Below are positions 11,601 to 22,352 of a DNA stretch of 64,000 nt, in pieces. How positions within the stretch are numbered: position 1 is the stretch's first letter; each line of letters begins with the position of its first letter. The stretch is from Amyelois transitella (Eukaryota > Arthropoda > Insecta > Lepidoptera > Pyralidae). The notes beneath the pieces were generated by a model. The model saw only the letters and a list, made by a program, of their open reading frames with translations. It ran no database searches and had not been told where the DNA came from. The position numbers were made by a program, and so were the translations under genes. The stretch spans positions 7,390,501-7,454,500 of the forward strand of contig NC_083518.1 in assembly GCF_032362555.1 (NCBI RefSeq), written 5' to 3'.

Positions 11601-14600
11601 ATTTATTATATAACAAGCTGTGCCCGCGACTTCGTCCGCGTGAAATAATTATTTTGGGCATCATTGAAGCCCTCAAGGATAAATAATTTTCCCCGTGTTT
11701 TTCACATATTCCATTATTTCTTTGCTCCTTATAGTTGCAGCGTGATGTTATTTAACCTTACTCGATAAGTGGTCTATTCAACGCAAAAATAATTTTTCAA
11801 AACAAACCAGTACTTCCTAAATTAAATTAAAATTATAAAGCCGAAGAGTTTGTTTGAACGTGATACACGTTAATAATAACACGTAACAATATTAGTATAT
11901 AATATAGTATCGTTGAGTTTGTATTTCTTGATACAAGTCTCGAACTAACTTCAAGGCTAACTCAATCTGTGTAATTTGTCCCGTATATAAAGTTGTTCTC
12001 TAATAACAATAAAAATACTATTGACAGGTGCTAGGAACATTCGACAGCGTGGCCAAAACAATCAAGACTACCCTCACGGAGTCCCTGGTTCAGATCCTGT
12101 CGCCAAAACGTCGCGTGGACATCCTCCGGGACTGCATGCACGCCAAGCAGCAGGGCCGGCCTTATGTTATGGCCTTTTGTGGGGTGAGATTGAAAATCCA
12201 CATTTTTTTTTATACATATAGTCACGTCTATATCCCCTGCGGGGTCTAGATAGAGCCAACAGCTTTGAAGACACTCAAAGGCCACGTTCAGCTGTGTGGC
12301 TAAATGATGGAATTGAGGTTTGAATATTGAAACTTTGCTAGCCCATTATCGCTTACAAGAAGAATGACAAGTTTAGCCTTTCCCATTGTTTGAGTGTACT
12401 GTTTTAGATAAATGGTATTTTACGTGGTATTATATGAAAACAAAACTAAAACACTTTTCCTGTACTAGGATAGAACTGTATTTAATTTCCACAAAATATA
12501 CATAACATATAACATGTACTTTTTTATTATGAAATACAATCGGACATATAATATTTGCTCTTTTGCTCTTCTCACGTTGGTCATTTTTTATTTTCGTTCT
12601 ATCTCATAATATCTTATTTTTTTGGCCAACAACAAAACAAAAACATAAAAAGGTTGAATACTTTCCAGACTTATATAGATACAGACGTGACGGTACTTAG
12701 AATTGTTTATATTAATTTAACTTTAAACTCGTTCAGGTGAACGGCGTAGGCAAATCGACGAACCTGGCGAAGATCTGCTTCTGGCTGATAGAGAACGACA
12801 TGTCGGTGCTGATCGCGGCGTGCGACACGTTCCGCGCCGGCGCCGTGGAGCAGCTGCGCACGCACACGCGCCACCTCAACGCGCTGCACCCGGACGCGAG
12901 GCACGGCGGAAGGAAGATGGTGCATTTGTATGAGAAGGGATATGGTGAGTTCTTTATTAATAAGTTTTTGTGAGCTCCTTGAAAGGGTACGGTGAGTAAT
13001 GTGCCTGGAGTTGGTTGACATGCCATGAAGTCATGAAAATTAGACATCATGAACGCAAGATGCATTTGTATGAGAAGGGATATCGATCGTGTTTAAATTC
13101 AAATTCTTCAGTTCCCTACATGAACAAGTGGCGTACCTAATTGCGGCTACGGCGTATCCTTCAAAGACGGCAATTTACGAATAGCGGCCGGCATTTTATT
13201 TGTTATCTTTTTATTATAGCTTTTATTTGCCAACGTATTTGCTTATATTTTTCTTAATTTAAAACAAAGTAAGTTTAGTTCCTTTGGTGCATAGACGCAA
13301 TTTCGCCGTCATATTACCTCACTTATGTCCCGATTATTCTTGATATTTAGGACTGGTGCTCTGTCTTTCTCGCTAAAGATTAAAAGACTGAAATCATAAG
13401 AAGGTACACCCTGGGAGCCCGGTATGGATTGGTACACAAATCTATACTAATATTATAAAGCTGAAGAGTTTGTTTTGTTTGTTTGTTTGTTTAAACGCGC
13501 TAATCTCAGAAACTACTGAACCGATTTGAATAATTCTTTCACTGTTAGATAGTCTATTTATCGAGGAAGGCTATAGGCTACATTTTATCCCGGATTTCCT
13601 ACGGGAAACGTCAACAATGCAGGTGAAAGTTGAATGAGTCGGCCATCTGCGAGCTTTCCACGCGAACGCTGCGCAAACCAACAAAGATATAGTAAAACAA
13701 TGTACTAAAGATGTGAAGTACTCATTTTTTGCCACAAAAAAGTCCGCGAGAGCATATATCTATCTCTTAAGGTTTACTTACAATAACCACTTTTATGTTC
13801 ATTTTTTAAGATTATTTTTTCATTATAAGCATAAGTTATTTTGAAACCAATTTTCTTTAATTAGTATTAATCCTTATCCAAATAAATATGTTTCTTACTT
13901 TCGGCTGTTCATGTAGACTAAAATTGCCATTTACAGTATATAAATCAGACGAATAGGTTTTGAGATATAGTCGTTATAAGCAATTTGCAGCGAAACATTT
14001 AATACGGCGAACCAGCGTTCTTTCTAATACGCGTGACCGCCTGACCGAGTCGCATAACAATTAGCAGCTATAATTGATAAAGCCGAGGAGGGTGTTTGCA
14101 AAAATAAATATGATGCCCAAAATTACTATTCCACGCGGACGAAGTCGCGGGCACAGCTAGTCAAATTATACAAACGAATAGACGTAGTTAATTAGTATCA
14201 TTAAGATAAACAGTGAGCTACTTAACTTACAAGTTAATTACTTTAAAAGCAAAATTTGCTTAAATGTAATTTTCAAATAGGTAATACTATTATAATAATA
14301 TAGGTAAAATCACACCGAATAACTACTAATATTAAATTTTAACGAAATCAGAATTAACTTCTTGTTTTATGTACGCCCTCTGGGGACATTAACTTCGCAA
14401 CTATTTGTTTTTTGTACAAAATATACAATTTTACTTTCTTTCTTTCAATCAAATCAACATAAATATTGACTCGGAAAAGTCAATAGAAACAAATTAGATT
14501 TTGTATTTCCTTAAAAGAACGCCAAATATTCTAATTATATGGACTATGTATGAAAAAAATGGAGTAGTCAAAAGAAAGTCATGTGTTGGCAAAAAGTTGG

Positions 14601-16287
14601 CAATATTGAAAATTTCCTACATATATTGTCCCATCTTGGAAGAAAAAAATATTTAGTGGTCGTGCTGAGTTTGGGTTGGATTTCATTCCTTTGTTCCAAG
14701 TGCAAGGGACAATACCAGTACCTGGACAATACGTCACGGCCCATGCCTCCCAAGGGCGCACGACATGGTGCTGCACACGCGTGGGGTGTACCATTTGAAG
14801 TCACATTCAGATTTGTTTTTGAACAAAGTTTCACGATAAATAATAAATGTTAGGATCTACATATCTATACTAATATTATAAAGCTGAAGGGTTTGTTTGT
14901 TTGAACGCGCTAATCTCAGGAACCACTGGCTCGAATTGAAACATTCTTTTTGCGTTGAATAGACCATTTATCGTGGAAGGTTTTAGGCTATATAACAACA
15001 CGCTGCAACTATAAGGAGCAAAGAAATAATAGAAAATAGAAAGAAAACCCTAATATGATGCCCAAAATAACTATTCCACGCGGACGAAGTCGCGGGCACA
15101 GCTAGTTAGTACATAACTGAGTAACAGAAATATTCATCTGTATATACAATACATACGCATATAATACCGTCTTTATATACATCGGTCAGACAGAGGTAGA
15201 TCAATAGTCTTGAAAGGACTGAAAGTATTGAAACCATTGGTAAAGTTCGAACTTGTGTACTACCTTGCTTTTTTATTCGGGTATTTTAACGGTTCTAACT
15301 TCAGCGCTTACCTAAGAACACATTATTAAAAGTTTTTTTTTTTTTGCAGGCAAAGACGCCGCCGGCATTGCTATGGAAGCTATAAAGTTCGCGTCAGACA
15401 GCAAGATTGACGTGGTGCTGGTGGACACGGCGGGCCGCATGCAGGACAACGAGCCGCTGATGAGGGCGCTGGCCAAGCTCATCAAGGTCAACGAGCCTGA
15501 CATGGTGCTGTTTGTGGGGGAAGCCTTGGTCGGGAACGAGGCTGTCGATCAGCTGGTCAAATTTAATCAGGTAAACGAGTATTCATGTTTACATCATCAT
15601 CATTTCAGCTGTAGGAAGTCAACTGCTGAACTTAGGCCTCCCCCAATGACTTCCACTTCGCTCTTTATGAGGCGACCTGCATCCAACATATTATATTTAG
15701 GCGTGCTGCCATATTTAGGTGTAATATAGGAAGTAGTTACAAGATAGCTGTCAAAATTACATAAAAAGGAAATGCTAAAGTAGCGCCATCTATATATGTT
15801 TAATTTAAACTCAAAGAATGTTGCAATAGCTATTGTGAAATGTATTGGTTGTTACTATTAACTGATGAAGGTCTACATCCCCATTGCCCTAAAATGGGTG
15901 TAATTTAACCTGCAGTGGACCATAGTAACATAATCAATTTCCTGAAATTTTACAGGTTTGCTTACTTTTTTCTCCACTATTTGAACATCGTTAAGTTTTG
16001 TAAAATCACGTAGGTAATTAATTTATATTGTAAAATTTTGATGAAAACAAATATATTAATATAATTTTGTCTTCCAGGCGCTGGCAGACCACAGCTCCTC
16101 GACGAACCCCCACATGATCGACGGAATAGTGCTGACCAAGTTCGACACAATCGACGATAAAGTCGGCGCGGCGATATCGATGACGTACATCACTGGCCAG
16201 CCCATAGTATTCGTCGGCACCGGACAGACTTACACGGATCTGAAGGCACTCAATGCGAACGCCGTAGTCCATGCTCTGATGAAGTAA
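5622..16287 (+). CDS. SrpRalpha: Signal recognition particle receptor subunit alpha
   Basis: GTPase that docks SRP-ribosome complexes at the ER membrane. Eleven coding exons: 5622-5738, 5910-6162, 6404-6520, 6763-6895, 9686-9842, 10399-10525, 11107-11249, 12028-12183, 12737-12944, 15350-15570, 16078-16287. All introns are GT-AG and phases match, giving 613 residues, close to the usual length. Residues 1-125 ([18 protein letters not shown]...) are the SRX domain that binds SR-beta. A charged linker follows with the conserved PRVWALGG. The NG GTPase domain begins near 300 ([15 protein letters not shown]). Nucleotide-binding motifs are GVNGVGKS (401-408), DTFRAG (from 431), DTAGR (495-499) and TKFD (564-567). 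Exon 5 (9686-9842) is strikingly GC-rich. Introns hold a LINE, SINEs and Helitrons. The protein looks fully functional. Confidence 0.97.
7352..9662 (-). mobile_element. 5'-truncated CR1/Jockey-type LINE in an SRP receptor intron
   Basis: Two minus-strand frames encode a non-LTR reverse transcriptase. 8,022 to about 9,660 carries the RT domain with [49 protein letters not shown] and YADDLQIYT, so the catalytic Asp pair is intact. 7,619-8,053 carries the C-terminal segment in another frame, so one frameshift has occurred near 8,030-8,050. The endonuclease domain is absent, as expected of 5' truncation. The 3' end has AATAAA and then short TTAC repeats. AAATGTAA occurs at 7,344-7,351 and again at 9,663-9,670 and is a plausible target-site duplication. 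The open frame continues past 9,662 into the antisense of the GC-rich host exon, which is accidental. Clade assignment is tentative. Confidence 0.85.
10588..10836 (-). repeat. SINE, family 1 (near full length)
   Basis: The first and one of the longest copies of a SINE seen some 20 times in the window. Its hallmarks on the plus strand are 'cacgtctatat', 'gccaacagtcttgaaaa', 'ttggcttaat', 'gttgctagcccat' and 'cgccttttaggacatcc', ending in a 'gtgccgg...cacacggca' block. The sense strand, judged by the (ATGT)n tail of other copies, is minus here. It lies in an SRP receptor intron. Confidence 0.75.
11288..11395 (-). repeat. RTE-type LINE 3'-end fragment
   Basis: Starts with (TACA)n and 'aaaatcacgcctctttccc', then the 'ggaggggtaggcagagacta' block. 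This is the reverse complement of the 3' end of the RTE-type element at 56,412-58,917. It sits 40 bp downstream of SRP receptor exon 7. Confidence 0.85.
11575..11995 (+). repeat. SINE body split by a nested Helitron-like insertion
   Basis: 11,580-11,612 ('gatgtttatctatataagta') and 11,895-11,995 ('atcgttgagtttgtattt', 'cccgtatata') match, in reverse, two neighbouring parts of the SINE at 33,665-33,875. Between them (about 11,622-11,890) is a minus-oriented Helitron-like block with the terminal 'gcccgcgacttcgtccgcgt' and the distal 'ataaagccgaagagtttgtt'. The order shows the SINE was there first. Confidence 0.6.
12218..12395 (-). repeat. SINE, family 1 (partial)
   Basis: Diverged copy of the SINE at 10,588-10,836 ('gtcacgtctatatcccctgc', 'gccacgttcagctgtgtggc', 'gctagcccatta'), starting 35 bp after SRP receptor exon 8. 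The distal 'gtgccggg' end is missing. Confidence 0.7.
13441..14160 (+). mobile_element. Non-autonomous Helitron (720 bp)
   Basis: Begins TCTATACTAATATTATAAAG and ends with a GC-rich partial hairpin (CGCGGACGAAGTCGCG) 7 bp before the terminal CTAG. It is inserted exactly between an A (13,440) and a T (14,161). A 5' TC, a subterminal hairpin, 3' CTRR and A/T insertion without duplication are the Helitron signature. No Rep/helicase coding is present, so it would depend on enzymes supplied elsewhere. Confidence 0.8.
14864..15105 (+). mobile_element. Non-autonomous Helitron (242 bp), same family
   Basis: Same 5' end (TCTATACTAATATTATAAAG) and same 3' end (CGCGGACGAAGTCGCGGGCA then CAGCTAG) as 13,441-14,160, again between A and T. 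The interior is shorter, so it is a deletion derivative or a different subfamily. Both lie in the same SRP receptor intron (12,945-15,349) and in the same orientation. Confidence 0.8.
15590..15690 (-). repeat. LINE 3'-end relic
   Basis: On the minus strand the segment reads like the end of a LINE of the type whose last codons give GEAYVQ-like residues ('aggcctcccccaatgacttc' on plus), ending near (ATG)n. It is short and degraded. Family recognition is from memory of common lepidopteran repeats. Confidence 0.5.
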
Positions 16288-16835
16288 TTCTGAATGTGTT
16301 GTATATGCCAGGATTTGTAATTATTTCAGATATAAAAAGGTAGGTTTGAAAGTAGTATTTTTTTTTATTTTGTTTGGGGTCGGTGTTACAAAAGTTTTTT
16401 GATGAAAATCGCTAATAGAAAAGTATGTATGTTTGTGTCTGTAATGTACTTACAAAGAATATAAAAAGTACCAAATGTATAGAGTATATTTTTCAGTCTG
16501 TTTTTTTTATATTATTCACATTGACAATACTTTACTTTTATTATCTGGCATATACAATATTAGATAAATATATTATTAAACTTTAATTATTTGCCCTAAG
16601 TATTTCGACCGTATTGTATTTCTTTACCTATTAATATTTACTGTTTATTCATGTAATAGTATAACTGTAATCTTAAACTAAACTTATTATTTCAAACACG
16701 TTCTAATACAAAGCAACGAAATAGACACATTCAGTTATTTTTTGATATTTTATTTGATCTTTAAACATTGTTATCGTGAAATAATCATGGTTATGTGTCC
16801 TCGGCAACTTTTCAATATAATTTATTGTTTCTCTT

Positions 16836-16841
16836 AATAAA
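16836..16841 (+). promoter_or_regulatory. Possible polyadenylation signal of SRP receptor alpha
   Basis: AATAAA about 550 bp after the stop codon at 16,287, in AT-rich sequence. Several near-matches lie closer, so the true site is uncertain. Confidence 0.35.
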
Positions 16842-17529
16842 TATTATTCTACTCGTATCACATATGATTTTTATTCCAATATAAAGTTACAGGGATTTGG
16901 GTTTTTTTAAATGTATTTTTTTATATATTGTAGCGATTGTTACTGTGTCATATAGTTTAGTCATTATTGCGTACTATCATCATAATATTCGCTTTCAGTA
17001 AAGTTCATTCCATACAAATCTGAGGTACAATCTGAAAGACAGTGTCAACCATCTTATAGTAAGTCGCATCGGCAAAATTCAATGGCGCAGAATAGCGCAA
17101 CCAACCGCCGAATGAAAACTCAATAAAATAATGACCTTATCAAAAGTACATTAGACTTAAAATGCAAAAACAACATTTCTTCTGCTATCTCGCTCATAAT
17201 AGCGGTTCGCGGGTTCAACTGGTCAATTTGAGTTTTGCTTGCTTTATCGCTTCCGCATGTAAAAAAAAATAAACCCAAAACTTCATAGAAATAATAACAG
17301 ACTTATGATTTTGTTGGTCGACATTATTGAAGCAAGACTTAAGATTCATGCGCATCACTTGTAAGTTTACCTTTTGATCCAACTGTCTTTTTGCATCGAC
17401 CACATTGTGCCTTTCCCGCTTTGCCGAGCGGTAAAATGAAACAAAATATCCACTGCCCGATGTAGCCTTCACAGATGATACGCTCAATCTTGATGAGTAT
17501 TTTTTAGGTAATTAGGTACTAAAATAAAG

Positions 17530-17707
17530 GTAAACATTCTTGACACGTCTTTTTTATTGATAAATACTTTCAAAAATTTTAGTCTTAAAAAAAAATAGCA
17601 AAAAGAAATGACAGACATTATAATGAATTAGTTTTGCTGTTAACCATACCTTATTTTAGACATGACACATGTATTTTCAGCAAAAAGACGTATCAAGAGT
17701 GTTTACT
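17530..17707. mobile_element. MITE candidate with 25-bp terminal inverted repeats
   Basis: The ends (17,530-17,554 and 17,683-17,707) are inverted copies with two mismatches over 25 bp (GTAAACAnTCTTGAnACGTC then five T). The interior is about 130 bp of AT-rich non-coding sequence. Size and structure fit a miniature inverted-repeat element. A clear target duplication could not be fixed. Confidence 0.6.
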
Positions 17708-18701
17708 TTCAAACAATTGGTTCATAAATTTTAATAACCACTAACCACCTAATGCCTTCACAGATAATAGAGTTCGCCCGTATGTACTTAGATATATTCT
17801 GTAATGTAAAACCACATCACTTCAGTTGTTTCTCTGAGCCGCGGCTCAAATTAGGGTTTGTAACCGTCACACTATGGTCATTTTGTAAAGATACCTATTT
17901 AACTCTAAAGGTTTAGTAAACCAGTCTTCACTTTGTGTTCACTTTACCTTATAACGTCAATGCCCTTATCAATCCATGTAATGCTCTGAAAAATATTATG
18001 TATTGTCATAAGTATAGTCTTAATTTTATCCGTTGAATAATCTGTTATGTATTTATAAATAAACTTTAATTATATCTACAGCGTTAACATTGATAAATTT
18101 AATACAATTGTTTCATATTACAGTTGGTTCAGCATGTTGTATTTTATTTCTATTTGTTAATTGAGCAGACACGATTTTCTTTAATAAAAAGCGAATTATA
18201 TATGCATTTTTTATTTCATCTTCCTTTGGAAGAAAATGTGTGATAAATAAGCACTTGAGCCTTTTTTAAATAATGGCCGTGGAAAGTTTCGAAAAGACAA
18301 TATATTTTAAAATGATTCTAAATTGGTTAAATGGTTTACCAGCGAAGCCGTGAAAATATGCTATAAAGAAGCAGTAGTTATAAATGCACTACTCTTGTCT
18401 TCTTACTCCTAGATCTAGGTCATAGTCCTAGCGAGGACGAAACCCGCTCAAACGCCGGGATGATGATCAGTATCAAGGGCCTCGATTTTGACCAAAATGC
18501 ATATTAGGAACCGGCATTATTTAGTTACCATGTGCCACACTAAACAATTATCTCAATTTATTAGCGCCCAAAACTTTTTGCGACCTTTTAATTCAAACAT
18601 CCTAATTACTGTAGTTACCGTCACTATCACAAATTCAGCAGTACTTTTAGTGAATTTCTCCGTAAGGTAGTGTGTAGTGTATTTATAGAAGAAACAAAAA
18701 T

Positions 18702-21700
18702 ATGGAAAAATTATACAAAGATGCCAAGGAGGCATTTGTCGGTTTTAAAATGGACTATTGTTGTTGGTTTGCGCCAGTTAGGGTAGGATTATACATAATA
18801 GGGTGGTTAAATCTTGTCGCTGATGTAAGTTGCATGATATCAGTAAGTACGATCGCGTTCATATCTGCAGTCATAGTTTTAAAATTCTTACGGGTTAAAA
18901 TAGCGTGCACTGTGGTTCCACTAGATACACACACACATGCATATTTAAAAGAATAAATATTCCTTCAAATGAATACGGTCTTTAATACCAATGATTACTA
19001 AGTAAAAGAGTTTATTATTCTATGACATATAACATAACAAAACAGAAAGAGAAGGTAATCAACGATGGCCGAACTGGGCCCGATAATTGTCGATCGAAAT
19101 ATCGTCGTCTCTCATTATTTGCATAAGATTTGCCTATAGAGGGAAGCCTGCCAGACTTATGTCATTTTAATAAGGTTGAAAGTTTGTCTGCACTCGACCC
19201 TAACATAGGTAGTGGTTCCTTTGAAAGTTATTGGGTAGCAATTTTATTACTTCGTGTGAGCAAGTGAGATCTAAGATATATTAGATAATCTCGCTTGCTC
19301 ACACTCGCTTGTTCTAGTTACTAGCGTTACTTGGATTCCGAAGTTATTCAAGGATTTTTTGTCTATTTTAGTGTTATTGACAATTTTTAATGTTTCAAGG
19401 TGCCATTTGAACTAAGTAACTGACTGACTAACCAACTAACTGATATCTAAGAATTACATTTACTTTACATTTCCGTGTTTTCAAACACGGAAATCAGCAA
19501 GATATATTAAACAAGAGGGAGCAAAATAAAACATTCAATAATTAAAATTTAGTAAATTTTATTGAAACAGTTTACCTATAGTTTTATTTACATATTGATG
19601 ATTATATAAAGCTATACATATATAGTTTATTACACTAATTGTATCATCCACTTATCTCCTGTTATTAAGGTTACAGCTTAATTATTCGTTTTCATAAAGA
19701 AAAGATATTGAAGCTGTCCTTAAAATACTATCTAAGTAATTAGTACTTTTAATATAAATTGGCAGAACCTTTCACGCACTATATGGACTCGATGCACAGG
19801 GCAGTTGTCTTGCACAAATGATATTGTTGGCATATCATCAATCGGATAAATACACCGCACAGTTGGTAACATGGTTTCTTCCAGCACTTGCACATAATGA
19901 GCAGCTGTAGCGCGTCCTGCTATCCACACCTGTTCCCCAGGTCCAGCAGCACTCATCTAGCCCCACATATTTACAGAGATGTGTCCAGACTCCATATTTG
20001 GCACAATATTTTTTTCTTCATACCGAGTTGCATTTCTTCGCCATAAATAAATGAAGTCTACCGTGTTGTGATGACAGAAAATAAACGAACTTTTCGTCCG
20101 TAAATATCGCTTTTTTCCAGTCAAAATCCAAATACTGCCGAGCAAATTCTAAACGTTTTTGCTTATTTATTTCTGATAAATACGGCTTTCTTGCTGGCTG
20201 TCTGTGGTGTAGTCCCTCACGGTGCAAACATAAAACAGTAACCGTAGTAAACTGATGTGTCGAGCTGTTCCGCAAATATTCTGGTCGGCATGAAGCCATT
20301 ATTTTCGTACTGTTCCACCATGGATCTCCGCTGTGTGGCGTGTCGCTGTGTTGATTAGCGGACGACTTTTTTTTTTCACTACCCTCTTCTTGATGGCGGG
20401 TTACCCAACTTGTTGTTTATTGTGTTATTTGTGTGAATGTGTGAGTGATAGCAGCGGTGCAAGCTATAAAGTTTTGCGAACTATTACTGCAATTATGAAC
20501 GCGACCGTACCTATTTGCATGTAATGGTAATTAATACATTACGATAGATTTTATTAACAAATTTAAATTTTTTTATATATATTGCTGAATATATATATAC
20601 ATATATATATGTATATATATACAAAAAAAATCCTACCACAACAGAATGTACTAGATACTGTTTATGCTTAAAATATAAGAAATAATGAAAAAATACAGTA
20701 GCTTAAGTTAAGGGCTATTTGGTATTTTAACCCCCAACGAAAAAGTGGTGTGTTGCTGTAATTATCACGCAAATATTTCTGTTTAGACAACAATGCACTT
20801 TGAATAACATCGTAGTTAAAATAATATCTATCACAATTATCTATGTTACAGGTGGTCGCCATAATAGGGACAACGAACGATTCGCTAGCACCAATAATAT
20901 TAAAGGTGCAAGCAGCCATGCTTGAGGATTTGGAGTCAAAGCTGATGCCATTGCTCGCGTATTCCACGGAAATGTGTTTCACAATCATGTTGCTTTGCGG
21001 CATTTATAGGGTGAGGCGTCTATACAAAAGTACTACTTATAACAAAACGATTAGTTAGCTATTCATCTGAAAATATCGTGAATTTTAAAATGAACTTGGG
21101 ATGTTACTTTTAGGTGATGGGGTAGTAACCATCAAAGGGATAAAGATGTGACTTTATGTAATTGTAATATGTATGTAAGATTGCTTTACGCCTTCATGCT
21201 TAAACTATACTTACCTAACTGAATACTTTATGAAAGTAGAGTAACGGAGACAGGGTTATTTTTACACAGGCCGCATTCGAAATATAGTAATTTTTCTGCA
21301 TTTCGAGAATTTAAGTTTACCTCCAGATACTATCTTCAAACGGGTACAAGCTAGAAAATCATTGTGTCATTGTGTAATTTCTATGGTGTATTTTTCAAAC
21401 CTTATTTTTTTCTTTTTTAGAAAGATGTAGTTCTATTAACTTACTACATATACTACACGCTAGTGACAATGATAATGGAGTTTCTAGTATATTCGATGGT
21501 GTTCGTCAAACTGGACGTGATTATCATCGTAGGAATAGTATTAAGTTTTTGTAAGTAACATTTTATTTTTGGAAGAAAGTTGGCTTTGGCATCTGAGTTT
21601 AAGTTTAGATAGGTAGTCCGGAACGAATTTGATTCCCTAATTCAGTATAATTAATTCACTTAAAACATCGACCTTTTATAAATCTATTTCTTGTTTCTAG

Positions 21701-21996
21701 TGCTACAGTTCTATACAATATTACTTGTTAGAAGTGTCATCGTCGATATAAAGAGAACACAGGAGGTCAACGGGAAAGTTCATTACAATGCCGTTGAACA
21801 GCAAATAAAGGAGATTAGTACAAAAGTGGACGTCGAGATTCTGCCCCCCAGCCCTTCACCGGGGCCCGAGGACTCCGTAGACCCTGAAGGTGTTTCGCCG
21901 CCGAAGGATAATGAAACAAGACTGGAAACAGTTAATGAAGACCCAAAAGAATCGGCGGAAAAACTTGAAGAAACAAAAGAATCGACTAATGTTTAA
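18702..21996 (+). CDS. Four-pass membrane protein with acidic cytoplasmic tail
   Basis: Four coding exons: 18702-18824, 20852-21010, 21421-21550, 21701-21996. All introns are GT-AG with matching phases (0, 0, 1), giving 235 residues. Hydrophobic segments lie at about 22-47 (GLYIIGWLNLVADVVAIIG), 78-96 (CFTIMLLCGIY), 100-122 (YYIYYTLVTMIMEFLVY) and 124-153 (DVIIIVGIVLSF). A loop of about 30 residues separates segments 1 and 2. The last 75 residues are hydrophilic and rich in Pro, Glu and Lys. The topology resembles the insect-specific small four-pass family that includes Drosophila Pasiflora and Fire exit (septate-junction and glial proteins), but that is a guess from topology only. The function is not identified. 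Intron 1 carries a dead Tc1/mariner transposase. Confidence 0.8.
19255..19308. repeat. Short inverted repeat (hairpin)
   Basis: GTGTGAGCAAG-GAGAT on the left is matched by ATCTC-CTTGCTCACAC on the right, with one mismatch, around a loop of about 17 bp (TATATTAGATA-type). It lies in intron 1 of the four-pass gene. It could be a MITE relic. Confidence 0.6.
19680..20330 (-). pseudogene. Tc1/mariner-type transposase relic
   Basis: Minus-strand pieces in different frames keep the order of a DDE transposase: NKQKRLEFARQYLDFDWKKA, IFTDEK (first catalytic Asp), VNMWG, GPGEQVWIAGR, MLPTVRCIYP and FVQDNCPVH (second catalytic Asp). Frameshifts near 19,957-20,145 and stops break the frame, and the N-terminal DNA-binding part is missing. 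It sits in intron 1 of the four-pass gene, antisense to it. Confidence 0.8.
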
Positions 21997-22346
21997 ATTG
22001 TTGCTATATTTTGTCTGAGATTAACCGTTAAGTTAATTATAGAGAGAAGACATATGCCTTAACGTTCACTTATTTGGATCACCTAGTAGCAATTCGTCAT
22101 AGATGCAAACTCGTCACACATACGCAACTCGTTTTAAGTATGAATGGAACGAAAAATAAACGTTATGAACTGGACCCGCGGAGACAGTCGCCGGATTCTT
22201 TTATTTTAAAATTTTCTTCCCGCGACTGGAACCGCTTAGAAAATTTTTTTTTTATAAAGTCTGTACTACTGAGTACTAAGTCTGTACTACTGTAAGTCTG
22301 TCCTACTGTCACAGTGAGAAAACATGTCTTACATACTTACGTGAAC

Positions 22347-22352
22347 AATAAA
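22347..22352 (+). promoter_or_regulatory. Polyadenylation signal of the four-pass gene
   Basis: AATAAA 350 bp after the stop codon, followed at once by a GT/T-rich stretch (gtgtttatttc), the usual downstream element. Confidence 0.5.

Larger units (their letters stand above)
16288..18701. other. Intergenic region after SRP receptor alpha
   Basis: Contains the SRP receptor 3' UTR, a poly(A) signal (16,836), a MITE candidate (17,530-17,707) and AT-rich sequence. A 90-codon minus-strand frame at 17,215-17,487 has no recognisable domain and no partners, and I treat it as chance. No RNA gene is recognised. Confidence 0.5.

Noticed and set aside
12707-13065. Two minus-strand frames over SRP receptor exon 9
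   Set aside because: Shadows of the GC-rich coding exon on the other strand.
17215-17487. 90-codon minus-strand frame downstream of SRP receptor alpha
   Set aside because: No domain, no partners and no conserved start context. Treated as chance.
20575-20630. AT palindrome (tatata...) in intron 1 of the four-pass gene
   Set aside because: Simple alternating AT tract. Self-complementarity is expected from composition.
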